The notes under the pieces: model-generated | Databases searched by the model: none | Seen by the model: the letters and a program-made list of their open reading frames with translations, nothing else | Told to the model about the DNA's origin: nothing | Made by a program: the position numbers and the translations under genes | Shown: one piece after another, positions 16,832 to 25,320 of the stretch | Position numbering within the stretch: the stretch's first letter is position 1 | Layout of the letters: every line of letters begins with the position of its first letter | NCBI RefSeq assembly: GCF_041583835.1 | Contig: NZ_JBFHFC010000025.1 | Coordinates: 1 to 39,325, forward strand | Direction of reading: 5' to 3' | DNA length: 39,325 nucleotides | Source of the DNA: Thiomicrorhabdus sp041583835 | Lineage (GTDB): Bacteria > Pseudomonadota > Gammaproteobacteria > Thiomicrospirales > Thiomicrospiraceae

Positions 16832-19371
16832 TAATCAAACACTCCAATCGCTTTCAGGGTTGCTCCCGTTACGGCAAAGTTCGCCAAAATTTTTGAAACC
16901 CCCGTCCAGGTAATCAAAGGATTCATGCGCTCAACATCCATCGGCACCACAATCGTATCGCCAGGCAGAATCTCTAAATCATCATCGCTTGAAAACCAAC
17001 CCAGCTTAAGATGTTCAATTGCCCCGTCGCCGTGCACCACATAAATGGAATCGCTATCAGCACGTTTACTCAAACCACCACTCATTGCAATATAATCAGT
17101 AGCACGCTTGCCTGCTTCATGAACGACCGAGATCGTACGGGAAACCTCTCCCATAATCACAACTTCATTGGATCGTTTAGGAATGTAGAGAACATCTCCG
17201 TCTCGCATTTCAACATTCATAGTCGATTTGAAACGCTCGTTATTTTTCGGATCAAAGCCTACTACCAAACGACCGATGGCAGGCGTTTCTTTAATTTTCT
17301 CAATTAAAGCCTCTCCCATAGCCAACATAGCAGGACCGGCAGTCTTATTCTCCATAACACCGGCATCCCTTCTTGCAGCAAGCAACAGGTTCTTTTCCAA
17401 TTCCATCGCCAGCTGTTTCAACTCTCTTGCTTCTTGCTCTTTCAGCTGCTCTCGGGTAAAAATCGTATTATTAGGCGCAGCCCATTCCGTAAAACCACCG
17501 GCACGTTCTAAAACGGATCCCAATGTTTCTCCCGGCGCAATCGTATAAGTACCAGGGTAACGAACCTCCCCTTTAAGCGTAATTTGTTGTGCCGCATCGT
17601 TCCAATCGGAAACCTGCTTAATACTTAACTGGTCATATGGTTTTAAATAAAAATTGTTTTTGGCCTCTCCCTTCATCGCTAACCCAAGGTTAAAATGAAT
17701 TCGTTCTATTTCCCTTTTCTCACCCTTTACGACTTCATAACGAACCAAATCAGTTCCATTCAACATCGCTTGCGCTTTTAAACCGCCTGCCGCACGAACG
17801 AGGTCAGCAACTCGATCCTCACTGCTTAAAGGGTAAATTCCCGGGAAACGCACCATTCCTGTCACAGAGGCAAACTTGGCAATATTCTGTTTAGTGGCCT
17901 GCAAGTTCAGCTTTGCTAAAACGTCATCGATGACTTCTTTTCTTTTATCCGCATCGTCGCGATTGAGAATAAAAATCTGATCTTGAGGCATCAAAGCCAC
18001 ATCATCTTCCTGGCCTTTATGAATAGCACTCCAGTTAGCCGTAATGACCTCATAAGCCTCTCCAACTTGCTTTTGACGCAGAATCACCTGATAAGCTAAG
18101 TCGGCTGAACGTTCAAAATCACGATAACCTTCCAACAAACGCCCGATTGTCAGTCCCTCTTCCCATTGATATACGCCGGGATGGGTCACCTCGCCACTTA
18201 ATTCAACGATACGATTCAGGTTGTCCGATACCTTTTTAACTAAAATTTCATCACCGTTTCTTAAAGCCGTATTCAAACCGGACTTATTAGAGATATCGAC
18301 ATTCTTAACCCCTAAATTTCCTTGGTTATCAACACGGGTAATGTTAACCACCTCCAAAAATGCGGTCGGCTTAACCCCTCCGGCCAGTCTTAACAATTGT
18401 TTTACGGTTTTCTCGTCTTTCAATTCATAAATTGCAGGACGGCCAACCTCACCATCAAGCGATACCAATTTCCCTGCCGATGGTATAAATACTGTATCTC
18501 CTGGCTGGAGGCGAACATCATCTTTAGTATCCCCATGAACTAACAGGTCATACAAATCCAAAGATGCAATCAAACGCCCCTTACGCTTCAACTGCACATT
18601 TCGGTAAGAGCCTAAATCCGATATTCCGCCACTGACATACAAAGCATGCGTCATCGTTGCCATGCCGCTCACCAAATAAGAACCCGGCGTTCTTGACTCT
18701 CCCATCACAAAAATTCTAAATGAGCGCAAATCTCCCATGGAAATACTGGCATTCACCCCCATTCCAAGATCTTCAATGCGTTTAGACAAAACCGACTTGG
18801 CTTCGGAAAAACTCAAGCCTGCCAAATTAACAGGGCCAATTTCCGGAAAATTTACTCTTCCATTACGATCGATCACCAATTCGTACATTTGGTTCTTTGC
18901 GCCGTAAAGTTGGACTTTTAATTGATCTCCGGGACCTAAAATATAGTCCGTCGGCACAGGAATATCATTGACGGGTGAAAAGGTAGTAGGTTGTCCCGCA
19001 AATAATTCGGAGCCGAATCGTTTTAATTTAGGACGAGTTTGAATTTCATTAGTCGCAAAATCCACTTCGGGGAACAATTCCAACTCGAGAGGTTTAACCG
19101 TATCTTGTAGCGGTTCAATTTTAGTTTGCTGTTGCATCTGTCCACTAAATTGACGACTGTCGAATCCTTGAGAATCCAACAACCTTTGCTGCTGCTCTTT
19201 AGATAAAGATTTAAAAAGATCAATTTGATCTTCGCTAGGAGTCGCTGCCAATGCCATTGAGCTAACTGCACTCCACAAAAGCAACAAACTTAACCTACTT
19301 ATAGACCTAACATTTTTTCTAGAAAAACCAAACACTCGCCTTAACTCTCCAAAACAAACTATCGAACACAT
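16831..19371 (-). CDS. Multi-SLBB polysaccharide export protein (OPX/Wza-like)
   Basis: A periplasmic/outer-membrane polysaccharide export protein, much longer (846 residues) than E. coli Wza (379). A signal peptide ends SSMALA; there is no lipobox cysteine, unlike Wza. A Poly_export domain (begins TDYILGPGDQLKVQLYG, about residue 140) is followed by about six SLBB-type repeats, recognisable by MGESRTPGSY, DGEVGRPAIY, SGEVTHPGVY, TGMVRFPGIY, KGEVRYPGTY and MGEVSRT. The ATG at 19371 has no ribosome site. A GTG at 19335 has GGAG 11 bases upstream and leaves a tidier signal peptide, so it is a credible alternative. It is translationally coupled to the following Wzz and preceded by a terminator-like hairpin in a 267-base leader. 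Large multi-SLBB proteins occur beside Wzz in other gammaproteobacterial polymer loci; the exact polymer is inferred only from context. Confidence 0.87.
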   Translation of the reverse strand: MCSIVCFGELRRVFGFSRKNVRSISRLSLLLLWSAVSSMALAATPSEDQIDLFKSLSKEQQQRLLDSQGFDSRQFSGQMQQQTKIEPLQDTVKPLELELFPEVDFATNEIQTRPKLKRFGSELFAGQPTTFSPVNDIPVPTDYILGPGDQLKVQLYGAKNQMYELVIDRNGRVNFPEIGPVNLAGLSFSEAKSVLSKRIEDLGMGVNASISMGDLRSFRIFVMGESRTPGSYLVSGMATMTHALYVSGGISDLGSYRNVQLKRKGRLIASLDLYDLLVHGDTKDDVRLQPGDTVFIPSAGKLVSLDGEVGRPAIYELKDEKTVKQLLRLAGGVKPTAFLEVVNITRVDNQGNLGVKNVDISNKSGLNTALRNGDEILVKKVSDNLNRIVELSGEVTHPGVYQWEEGLTIGRLLEGYRDFERSADLAYQVILRQKQVGEAYEVITANWSAIHKGQEDDVALMPQDQIFILNRDDADKRKEVIDDVLAKLNLQATKQNIAKFASVTGMVRFPGIYPLSSEDRVADLVRAAGGLKAQAMLNGTDLVRYEVVKGEKREIERIHFNLGLAMKGEAKNNFYLKPYDQLSIKQVSDWNDAAQQITLKGEVRYPGTYTIAPGETLGSVLERAGGFTEWAAPNNTIFTREQLKEQEARELKQLAMELEKNLLLAARRDAGVMENKTAGPAMLAMGEALIEKIKETPAIGRLVVGFDPKNNERFKSTMNVEMRDGDVLYIPKRSNEVVIMGEVSRTISVVHEAGKRATDYIAMSGGLSKRADSDSIYVVHGDGAIEHLKLGWFSSDDDLEILPGDTIVVPMDVERMNPLITWTGVSKILANFAVTGATLKAIGVFD

Positions 19372-19401
19372 TTAAACAAGGAATATAAGCACATTTTTCA
19401 T

Positions 19402-19428
19402 AAAAAGCCTACTTTTACCAGGCTTTTT
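19402..19428 (-). terminator. Intrinsic terminator just upstream of the SLBB gene
   Basis: AAAAAGCCT (19402-19410) pairs with AGGCTTTTT (19420-19428) around a 9-base loop, with T-runs on both strands. On the minus strand it ends about 30 bases before the SLBB start. It may close the long polysaccharide operon ending at 19639, or act as an attenuator in the SLBB-wzz leader if a promoter lies between 19430 and 19638. Confidence 0.8.
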
Positions 19429-19472
19429 TGGTAAATAACACAATGATATACAGATTAATTGCAGAACAGCGT

Positions 19473-19543
19473 CCGGTCTATAAGTGAAACTACCAATTTA
19501 TGAAGTCTTATACTACGCGTTTCAAAGACCGGCAGTATAGACC
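19473..19543 (-). promoter_or_regulatory. Leader with overlapping, mutually exclusive inverted repeats
   Basis: CCGGTCT (19473-19479) is complementary to AGACCGG (19526-19532), and TGAAAC (19485-19490) to GTTTCA (19519-19524), giving one hairpin. The overlapping GGTCTATA (19475-19482) is also complementary to TATAGACC (19536-19543), giving a competing pairing. This lies upstream of the terminator in the SLBB-wzz leader. A conditional RNA structure or a regulator operator are both possible. The weak match GTAGTAT on the minus strand recalls only the core of an ops element. Confidence 0.4.
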
Positions 19544-19638
19544 AAAAAGAAGAAGGGATATTTTAAGAAAAAATGACATCTTATTAATGTCGATGCCCGG
19601 CAGAACCTCGGTTAGCCCAACATTAATTTAATTTTGTA

Positions 19639-21519
19639 TTATTTTAAATAATCAACGACGCCAGAAGTATGACTGAACCCAGAAACGATACGACCCAACT
19701 GTTCTATAACGGCTTCATAATCATACCGTTCCAATGACGCTTCCAACTGAGCATACTCATCCATTAACTCTGGGTAAGTTAAGAATTCTTCATGTGCTTT
19801 CATAATCCTCGGATGATCGGTACCGTCAACATTATTCCCGATCAACAACTCTTCGTAGAGTTTCTCTCCCGGCCGTAAACCGGAATATTGAATTTCAATA
19901 TCACCATGGCCAGCCTCATCCATAACCTCAAGCCCGGAAAGTTTAATTATTTTTTTGGCCAAATCCGCAATCTTGACCGGCTCCCCCATATCAAGCACGA
20001 AAACATCCCCACCAACACCCATTGAACCCGCCTGAACAACCAGTGAAGCAGCCTCGGGAATCGTCATAAAATAACGGGTGATCTCTTTATGTGTCACCGT
20101 TACCGGACCACCTTCAGCAATTTGCTTTCTAAACAGCGGAATCACTGATCCCGAGGAACCTAAAACATTACCAAAACGAACCATAACAAACCTGGTGTTG
20201 GGATATTCTAACTGCAATGCCTGCAAGGCCATTTCCGCCAAACGTTTACTCGCCCCCATTACATTAGTCGGTCGAACTGCTTTGTCGGTTGATATCAAAA
20301 CAAAATTTTTAACTCCGCTCTCGGCTGCGGTTTTCGCTGCGATATGAGTACCGAAAGCATTATTAACAATCCCTTCTTGAATATTGTGCTCAACGATGGG
20401 AACGTGCTTATAGGCAGCGGCATGGTAAATAGTGCTGATTTCATATAAATCAATTACCCGACGGAGTTTTGACTCGTTAAGGACGTTCCCAACAATTGAA
20501 ATTAGCTTTGTATCGCCTAATTCTTTGGATTTAGAAAGCTCGCTTTCAATGTTATAAAGTGCAAACTCATTGAGCTCATACAGTACCAACACTTTCGGAC
20601 GCTGGTTTAAGACTTTTCTACATAGCTGAGAACCAATCGAACCTCCCGCTCCCGTAATTAAAACCCCTTGACCGGTGATGCAATGGGCAAGTAAGTCAGA
20701 CTGAGGTGGCACTTGATCGCGCCCCAGTAAGTCTTCAATATTGACTTCTCTAATATCGGAGAAAGAGACTTTTCCCGCTACGATCTCGTCCATTGACGGT
20801 AACGTTGAGACTTTAACCGAATAAGGCTCAAGCCAATCCAAAATATTTTTTCTTCGAGATGCTTGAAGCGAAGGGATCGCCAAGAAAACTTCACTAACAC
20901 CAAAATCCTTAATTAAATTATCCAGTGACTCTCGCGGATACACCCTTACCGATGTAATGTCATGACCTTGCAGGTTAACGTCATCGTCAATAAAACCGGT
21001 CACTTTAATTGAAGGAACTTTACTAATCGCACTTAATAGCTGTTTACCCGAAGTTCCAGCCCCAAAAATGACGACTTGCTTGCGATTTAACGACCTACCC
21101 GAAGCTACACCTTCAGACAACATCCAACGGGCCAATATACGCGTCGCAGAAATATAAAATAGAGCCAACAACCAAGTAATTATAATGGCCGACCTTGGGT
21201 ATTTTAAATCAAACATAAAAATAGCAGCTGCCCAGACAACACAGACCAAAGTAACCGACGATATAACCGTTACTGCAAACTTATGTCCGATATAACGGAT
21301 TACAGCGCGGTACAATCCTTGAGTAATAAAAACAGGTAACGCTAACAAAGGAAGTAATAGTATTGCGGGTACGTAATCGGCTACAGGAAAAACAGATTCA
21401 CCAAAACGTAACCAAATCGCCAAAACGGCGGCAAAACTTAAACCGATGACATCAATAAGTATTGAAATCAAACGTTTTTGAACACGGGACAAAGAAAGTA
21501 GGGATCTGGCAAGTTTCAT
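19639..21519 (-). CDS. wbpM: Membrane-bound UDP-GlcNAc 4,6-dehydratase (WbpM/PglF type)
   Basis: An inner-membrane dehydratase that converts UDP-GlcNAc to UDP-4-keto-6-deoxy-GlcNAc, the first step towards D-QuiNAc, D-FucNAc or bacillosamine. The length of 626 residues is standard for WbpM. Four N-terminal helices (about 15-135) are followed by a first Rossmann fold (VVIFGAGTSGKQ, about 150) and the catalytic second one (VLITGAGGSIGSQ, about 286-298). The active-site region STDKAVRPTNVMGASKR (about 408-425) has Met in place of the usual Tyr of YxxxK, as is normal for this dehydratase family. It is the last gene of the main polysaccharide run, 22 bases after the acetyltransferase gene. Confidence 0.93.
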   Translation of the reverse strand: MKLARSLLSLSRVQKRLISILIDVIGLSFAAVLAIWLRFGESVFPVADYVPAILLLPLLALPVFITQGLYRAVIRYIGHKFAVTVISSVTLVCVVWAAAIFMFDLKYPRSAIIITWLLALFYISATRILARWMLSEGVASGRSLNRKQVVIFGAGTSGKQLLSAISKVPSIKVTGFIDDDVNLQGHDITSVRVYPRESLDNLIKDFGVSEVFLAIPSLQASRRKNILDWLEPYSVKVSTLPSMDEIVAGKVSFSDIREVNIEDLLGRDQVPPQSDLLAHCITGQGVLITGAGGSIGSQLCRKVLNQRPKVLVLYELNEFALYNIESELSKSKELGDTKLISIVGNVLNESKLRRVIDLYEISTIYHAAAYKHVPIVEHNIQEGIVNNAFGTHIAAKTAAESGVKNFVLISTDKAVRPTNVMGASKRLAEMALQALQLEYPNTRFVMVRFGNVLGSSGSVIPLFRKQIAEGGPVTVTHKEITRYFMTIPEAASLVVQAGSMGVGGDVFVLDMGEPVKIADLAKKIIKLSGLEVMDEAGHGDIEIQYSGLRPGEKLYEELLIGNNVDGTDHPRIMKAHEEFLTYPELMDEYAQLEASLERYDYEAVIEQLGRIVSGFSHTSGVVDYLK

Positions 21520-21541
21520 TAAAATAAATACTCAATTACAA

Positions 21542-22114
21542 CTAAATAGAAAGAACCGTTCCCGGCGAATAAGTATGATACGGTTCAACACAAACGCCAT
21601 AACCAGCACAGCACGCTGCTTGAAGCCATGCGGCGCGACCAATCTTAACACCACCGGCCAAAGACACTCCAACACCTAGATGTGAAAACTCTTGCAATTC
21701 ACAATGGTGATCGACAGAGGCATTTACATTCACAACCACACCATCACCGATTAACGCTTCTGTTCCAATAATGGCTCCAGCCATGACTGCGATCCCCTGC
21801 CCCATTTGCGCCGAGGGCGAAACAAATGCCGCCGGATGAATTACATTAACCAACTGCCCGCCAAAACTTAAGATGGCACCAGTCACCTTCTCACGCAATG
21901 CATTATTGCCGATCGCAACAAAAAAAGTATCCACCAGCCCTAAAAATTCAGCTGCATTTTCAATCTTGCCTAACACCGGAAATGAAAAAGATTCGGAAAG
22001 CTCTGGAAATGCATCATCCAGAAAACCCACAACTTGATATTCTCGGGACAATTGCGCCGCTTCAGCGATCGCTTTGCCATGTCCACCCGCTCCGATTATC
22101 AATAACTTTTTCAT
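21542..22114 (-). CDS. PglD/NeuD-family sugar O- or N-acetyltransferase
   Basis: A left-handed beta-helix acyltransferase with an N-terminal Rossmann-like nucleotide-sugar domain (LLIIGAGGHGKAIAEAA, residues 4-20; GFLDD) and a C-terminal hexapeptide-repeat domain from about residue 90. The catalytic histidine block appears as NASVDHHCEL (about 128-137). PglD acetylates the 4-amino group of UDP-4-amino-sugars, and NeuD acetylates sialic acids. The gene lies between the WbpL-like transferase (ATGA overlap) and the WbpM dehydratase, as if serving the same sugar, but no obvious 4-aminotransferase is present. Substrate is therefore unresolved. Confidence 0.8.
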   Translation of the reverse strand: MKKLLIIGAGGHGKAIAEAAQLSREYQVVGFLDDAFPELSESFSFPVLGKIENAAEFLGLVDTFFVAIGNNALREKVTGAILSFGGQLVNVIHPAAFVSPSAQMGQGIAVMAGAIIGTEALIGDGVVVNVNASVDHHCELQEFSHLGVGVSLAGGVKIGRAAWLQAACCAGYGVCVEPYHTYSPGTVLSI

Positions 22115-23100
22115 TCAGCTTTTCCCGCATTATATTTCCATGCGAGCCAAATCAACGGAACGTACGAGACTAAAAGTCCCACAACACCATCTAACCAATC
22201 AATGGCCACCAAATATGCGACCGGAGACAGCCATAAAAGATTAATGGCCAATACAGCTAAAGTGACCGGCTTATGCCCTCCATGATGGCGAGAAGCAAAC
22301 TGATAAGCGTGTGAACGATGCGCTTCGTACAATTTATCCCCTCGAATCAAACGTCGAATTAACGTAAAAGTGGCATCTACAACGAAGACACCCAATAAAA
22401 TCAGCCACACCCACAGCATCTCAGAAACTATAGAAGCGGAGTACAACATCATGCCACCAAGCATTAAGCCTAAAAATCCACTCCCCGCATCTCCCATGAA
22501 TATCTTTGCAGGAGGCCAGTTCCATGCTAAAAAACCTAAAACGGCAACGGATAAATAAAAATTTAACCACGCCTGTTCATTTTGAGCAAAAACAAACCAT
22601 AAAATTAATCCTGCAACCAACGATGACGTCGCGGCCTCGACTCCTGCGATTCCGTCAATACCGTCCATAAAGTTATATAAATTCAAAATCCATGCGACCC
22701 CCAATACGGCAATTACATCGCCTATTAGCCCCCAATCTTGTTCAAACCCGAACAAATTAAAGACTGGCAACCCGCCCACAGCATATACCACCATAGCGGA
22801 ACCGGATAAGTGCACCATTAGGCGAATTCCCGATTTAACATGCCCGTGGTCATCCAACCATCCAACTAAAGCCACTAAACTGCCAGCAATAAACAGCAGC
22901 CACAAACCGGAAAAAGCTAAAACGGCTAAAAATACCAACACAATTGCCACACCACCACCACGAGGTGTCGGCACGGAGTGAGAACTACGCGCATTAGGGA
23001 TATCCATTACATTTTGCTTTAATGCATAAAGTCGCAACGCATACGTTAACCCCAAGGATGAAACTAAAGCTACCAATAAATAATAAAGATCAAACATCAT
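22111..23100 (-). CDS. wbpL: Initiating undecaprenyl-phosphate sugar-1-phosphate transferase (WbpL-like)
   Basis: A polytopic inner-membrane enzyme of the MraY/WecA family that starts each repeat unit by moving a HexNAc-1-phosphate to undecaprenyl phosphate. The 329 residues contain roughly ten membrane segments, the metal-binding LDD (82-84), the catalytic NFMDGIDG (143-150), FMGDAGSGFLG with D204, and the cytoplasmic HRSH box at 261-264. WbpL of Pseudomonas uses D-FucNAc or D-QuiNAc, consistent with the neighbouring reductase and WbpM genes. It overlaps the upstream reductase by 11 bases and the next gene by 4, so all three are coupled. WecA-like use of GlcNAc remains possible. Confidence 0.88.
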   Translation of the reverse strand: MMFDLYYLLVALVSSLGLTYALRLYALKQNVMDIPNARSSHSVPTPRGGGVAIVLVFLAVLAFSGLWLLFIAGSLVALVGWLDDHGHVKSGIRLMVHLSGSAMVVYAVGGLPVFNLFGFEQDWGLIGDVIAVLGVAWILNLYNFMDGIDGIAGVEAATSSLVAGLILWFVFAQNEQAWLNFYLSVAVLGFLAWNWPPAKIFMGDAGSGFLGLMLGGMMLYSASIVSEMLWVWLILLGVFVVDATFTLIRRLIRGDKLYEAHRSHAYQFASRHHGGHKPVTLAVLAINLLWLSPVAYLVAIDWLDGVVGLLVSYVPLIWLAWKYNAGKAE

Positions 23101-24076
23101 TTTTTTCCAAATCGACCTTAACCATTTTAATTAACTGTTCATCCATCGATATCACCGGAGTCCATCCAAGCAAGTCACGCGCCTTACAACTGTCTATTTG
23201 CAACGAACCAAATAAACGCTTAGCAACGTTCCTCTTACCTACCAAGTTTGTGGCAAACACCATCATTCCGGTTGGCACGGGAATTAACCAAATTTTATCA
23301 TTCAAAGCCTTGGCCACTTTTCGCAATAACTGCGTGGTCGAAACATCTTCGCCATCCGAGATCAAAAATACCTGATTCGATGCTTTTGGAGACTTTTGTC
23401 TATCTGAACACAGCGCAAGAAAATCTACCAGGTTTTCCAATGCAACCAAAGACCGACTATTGTTCACCGCCCCTAACGGCAATGGAATACCTTTATGTAC
23501 CCAACGAATCATAGAAGCAAAATTAGCTCTTACACCTGGGCCATACACTAAAGGAGGACGAATAATCACAACTTCCATACCGGTATCTTCTGCCAGCTTC
23601 AATAACCCCATCTCAGCTTCATATTTAGACAAACCATAAGGATCAGTAGGTATATATTTATCCTCCGGTGTAAACACCTGACCTTCTTGTGTCATTTCGC
23701 CATTTACTTTAATAGAACTCAAAAAGACAAAACGCTTAACACCTGCTTCTGCTGCTAGGCGTGCCAATGACAAAGTAACATCACGATTCACTTTTCTAAA
23801 CTCTGACAAAGGATCATCAGAAACATCTTGCATCATATGTACGCGAGCAGCAGCATGGACAACGACGTCTACGTTATTTAATTTCTCTCTTAAATCGACT
23901 AAACTCGATTTGCTTTCCAATAAGATTGATAAGTCACCGATTTCAATCTGTTCCACCTCTTCAGGTAACGATCCTGAAGACATACGAACCAAAGCTTTAA
24001 CCGGAATACTCCGTGAAAACAACTCGGACACTAATGCTTGTCCTACAAATCCTGTAGCCCCTGTTACTAAAATCAC
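23090..24076 (-). CDS. SDR-family NDP-sugar reductase/epimerase (WbpV-like)
   Basis: An extended short-chain dehydrogenase of 328 residues. The NAD(P) motif GATGFVG is at 6-12, the catalytic S120/S121 lies in FVFLSSIKVNG, and Y147 and K151 are in YGLSK. By family and position just before WbpL it probably reduces the WbpM product to UDP-D-QuiNAc (WbpV) or UDP-D-FucNAc (WbpK). UDP-hexose 4-epimerase activity is the main alternative, because these proteins are hard to tell apart by sequence. The start codon is GTG, overlapping the stop of the upstream glycosyltransferase (GTGA). Confidence 0.83.
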   Translation of the reverse strand: MILVTGATGFVGQALVSELFSRSIPVKALVRMSSGSLPEEVEQIEIGDLSILLESKSSLVDLREKLNNVDVVVHAAARVHMMQDVSDDPLSEFRKVNRDVTLSLARLAAEAGVKRFVFLSSIKVNGEMTQEGQVFTPEDKYIPTDPYGLSKYEAEMGLLKLAEDTGMEVVIIRPPLVYGPGVRANFASMIRWVHKGIPLPLGAVNNSRSLVALENLVDFLALCSDRQKSPKASNQVFLISDGEDVSTTQLLRKVAKALNDKIWLIPVPTGMMVFATNLVGKRNVAKRLFGSLQIDSCKARDLLGWTPVISMDEQLIKMVKVDLEKNDV

Positions 24077-25317
24077 AGTCCCTTTTCCTTTGACTGACCA
24101 CTAAGCTCTATGAACCAATCTTCCAACTGAGTAATTAACTTATCGCGATCAAACTCATTATCTGCATAACGCTTTGCATTTTCGCCCAAGGCTCTTAATT
24201 CGCCACGGTCAAGACTAATCATCTTCTCAACATTACAGGCTAACTGCTCAAAATCTCCCGAATTCGCTATATAACCACACTTAGCCTCATCGATTACTCG
24301 AGAACCTTCACCTGAAAGCATTGTTAATATGGGTTTACCGGCCATCATATAAGATTGCACTTTCCCTGGAATAGTCATTTTAAATGCAGGGCTATCCTTC
24401 AAGGTCACCAACAAAGCATCGGCACAAGCATAAAAACTTGGCATCGACTCAAGTGGATGGCGCCCTAAAAGCGTCACATATTCCTCAAGCCCTCGACTCA
24501 AAACTTCAGACTGAACCCAGTCAAAAGCCCGACCATCACCCACAATAAAAAATATGGCATTGATCTTTTTTGATTTTATGATTTCGGCGGCATTCAGAAT
24601 TGATGGAAAGTCCTGCGCTTCTCCAACATTTCCGGCAAACAGAATTTTGAAAGCACTTTTATGCCGCACAATTTCCTCTATAGGTGAAATCCCCTTCTCG
24701 GAAAAGACCGTCTCAGACCAACTAGGAAAATATTTAATCTTGTTCGTATCATCACAATAACGTGAAATACCAGTATAGAATGCTTTGGATTGACCCAAGA
24801 CCAAATCACAGCGGTTATAGATAAAACGCACTAAACGTCCCACCCAACCAAGAATTTTAGGAGATTTTACAACACCGATTGCCTCTAGTGTCTCAGGCCA
24901 CAAATCGAGCACCCAAAAAACCACAGGTGCTTTTTTAATTTTTTTTATAAAAATTGCGGGAAGGCAAACTGTAACGGGTGACGGCTCATAAACAAAAATG
25001 ACATCAAACTGTTTTCGTCTCAACCTCCATGCTCCCCACAATGATGCAGAAAACACATACGACAAGTAATTGGATACAAGCTGAAGTGAACTACCTTTGC
25101 CCCTTGCAATCATTGGCACCCGTATAATTTCACACCCCTTGTAGTGCATGAAATTCGGTTTATTTTCACGATATTCAATGAAAACCTCACCGTCAGGATA
25201 ATTGGGCTTACCTGTCAATACGGTTACTTCGTGACCACGATCGGCCAATTCAGCGCACAAGTCATTAATGCGAAAATTTTCAGGCCAAAAATATTGGCTT
25301 ACGATCAAAATGCGCAT
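24073..25317 (-). CDS. wbuB: WbuB-family glycosyltransferase (GT4)
   Basis: A cytoplasmic GT-B glycosyltransferase of 414 residues. The start MRILIVSQYFWPENFRIND and the segment VLTGKPNYPDGEVF are characteristic of WbuB, linked to transfer of L-FucNAc in E. coli O26 and related antigens. The donor-binding C-terminal half has FAGNVGEAQDFPSIL and the end of the GT4 signature, IPGKVQSYMMAGKPIL. The three genes just upstream make UDP-L-FucNAc, which supports that donor. The ATG at 25317 directly follows the stop of the 2-epimerase gene; a TTG at 25320 is less likely. Confidence 0.88.
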   Translation of the reverse strand: MRILIVSQYFWPENFRINDLCAELADRGHEVTVLTGKPNYPDGEVFIEYRENKPNFMHYKGCEIIRVPMIARGKGSSLQLVSNYLSYVFSASLWGAWRLRRKQFDVIFVYEPSPVTVCLPAIFIKKIKKAPVVFWVLDLWPETLEAIGVVKSPKILGWVGRLVRFIYNRCDLVLGQSKAFYTGISRYCDDTNKIKYFPSWSETVFSEKGISPIEEIVRHKSAFKILFAGNVGEAQDFPSILNAAEIIKSKKINAIFFIVGDGRAFDWVQSEVLSRGLEEYVTLLGRHPLESMPSFYACADALLVTLKDSPAFKMTIPGKVQSYMMAGKPILTMLSGEGSRVIDEAKCGYIANSGDFEQLACNVEKMISLDRGELRALGENAKRYADNEFDRDKLITQLEDWFIELSGQSKEKGL

Positions 25318-25320
25318 CAA

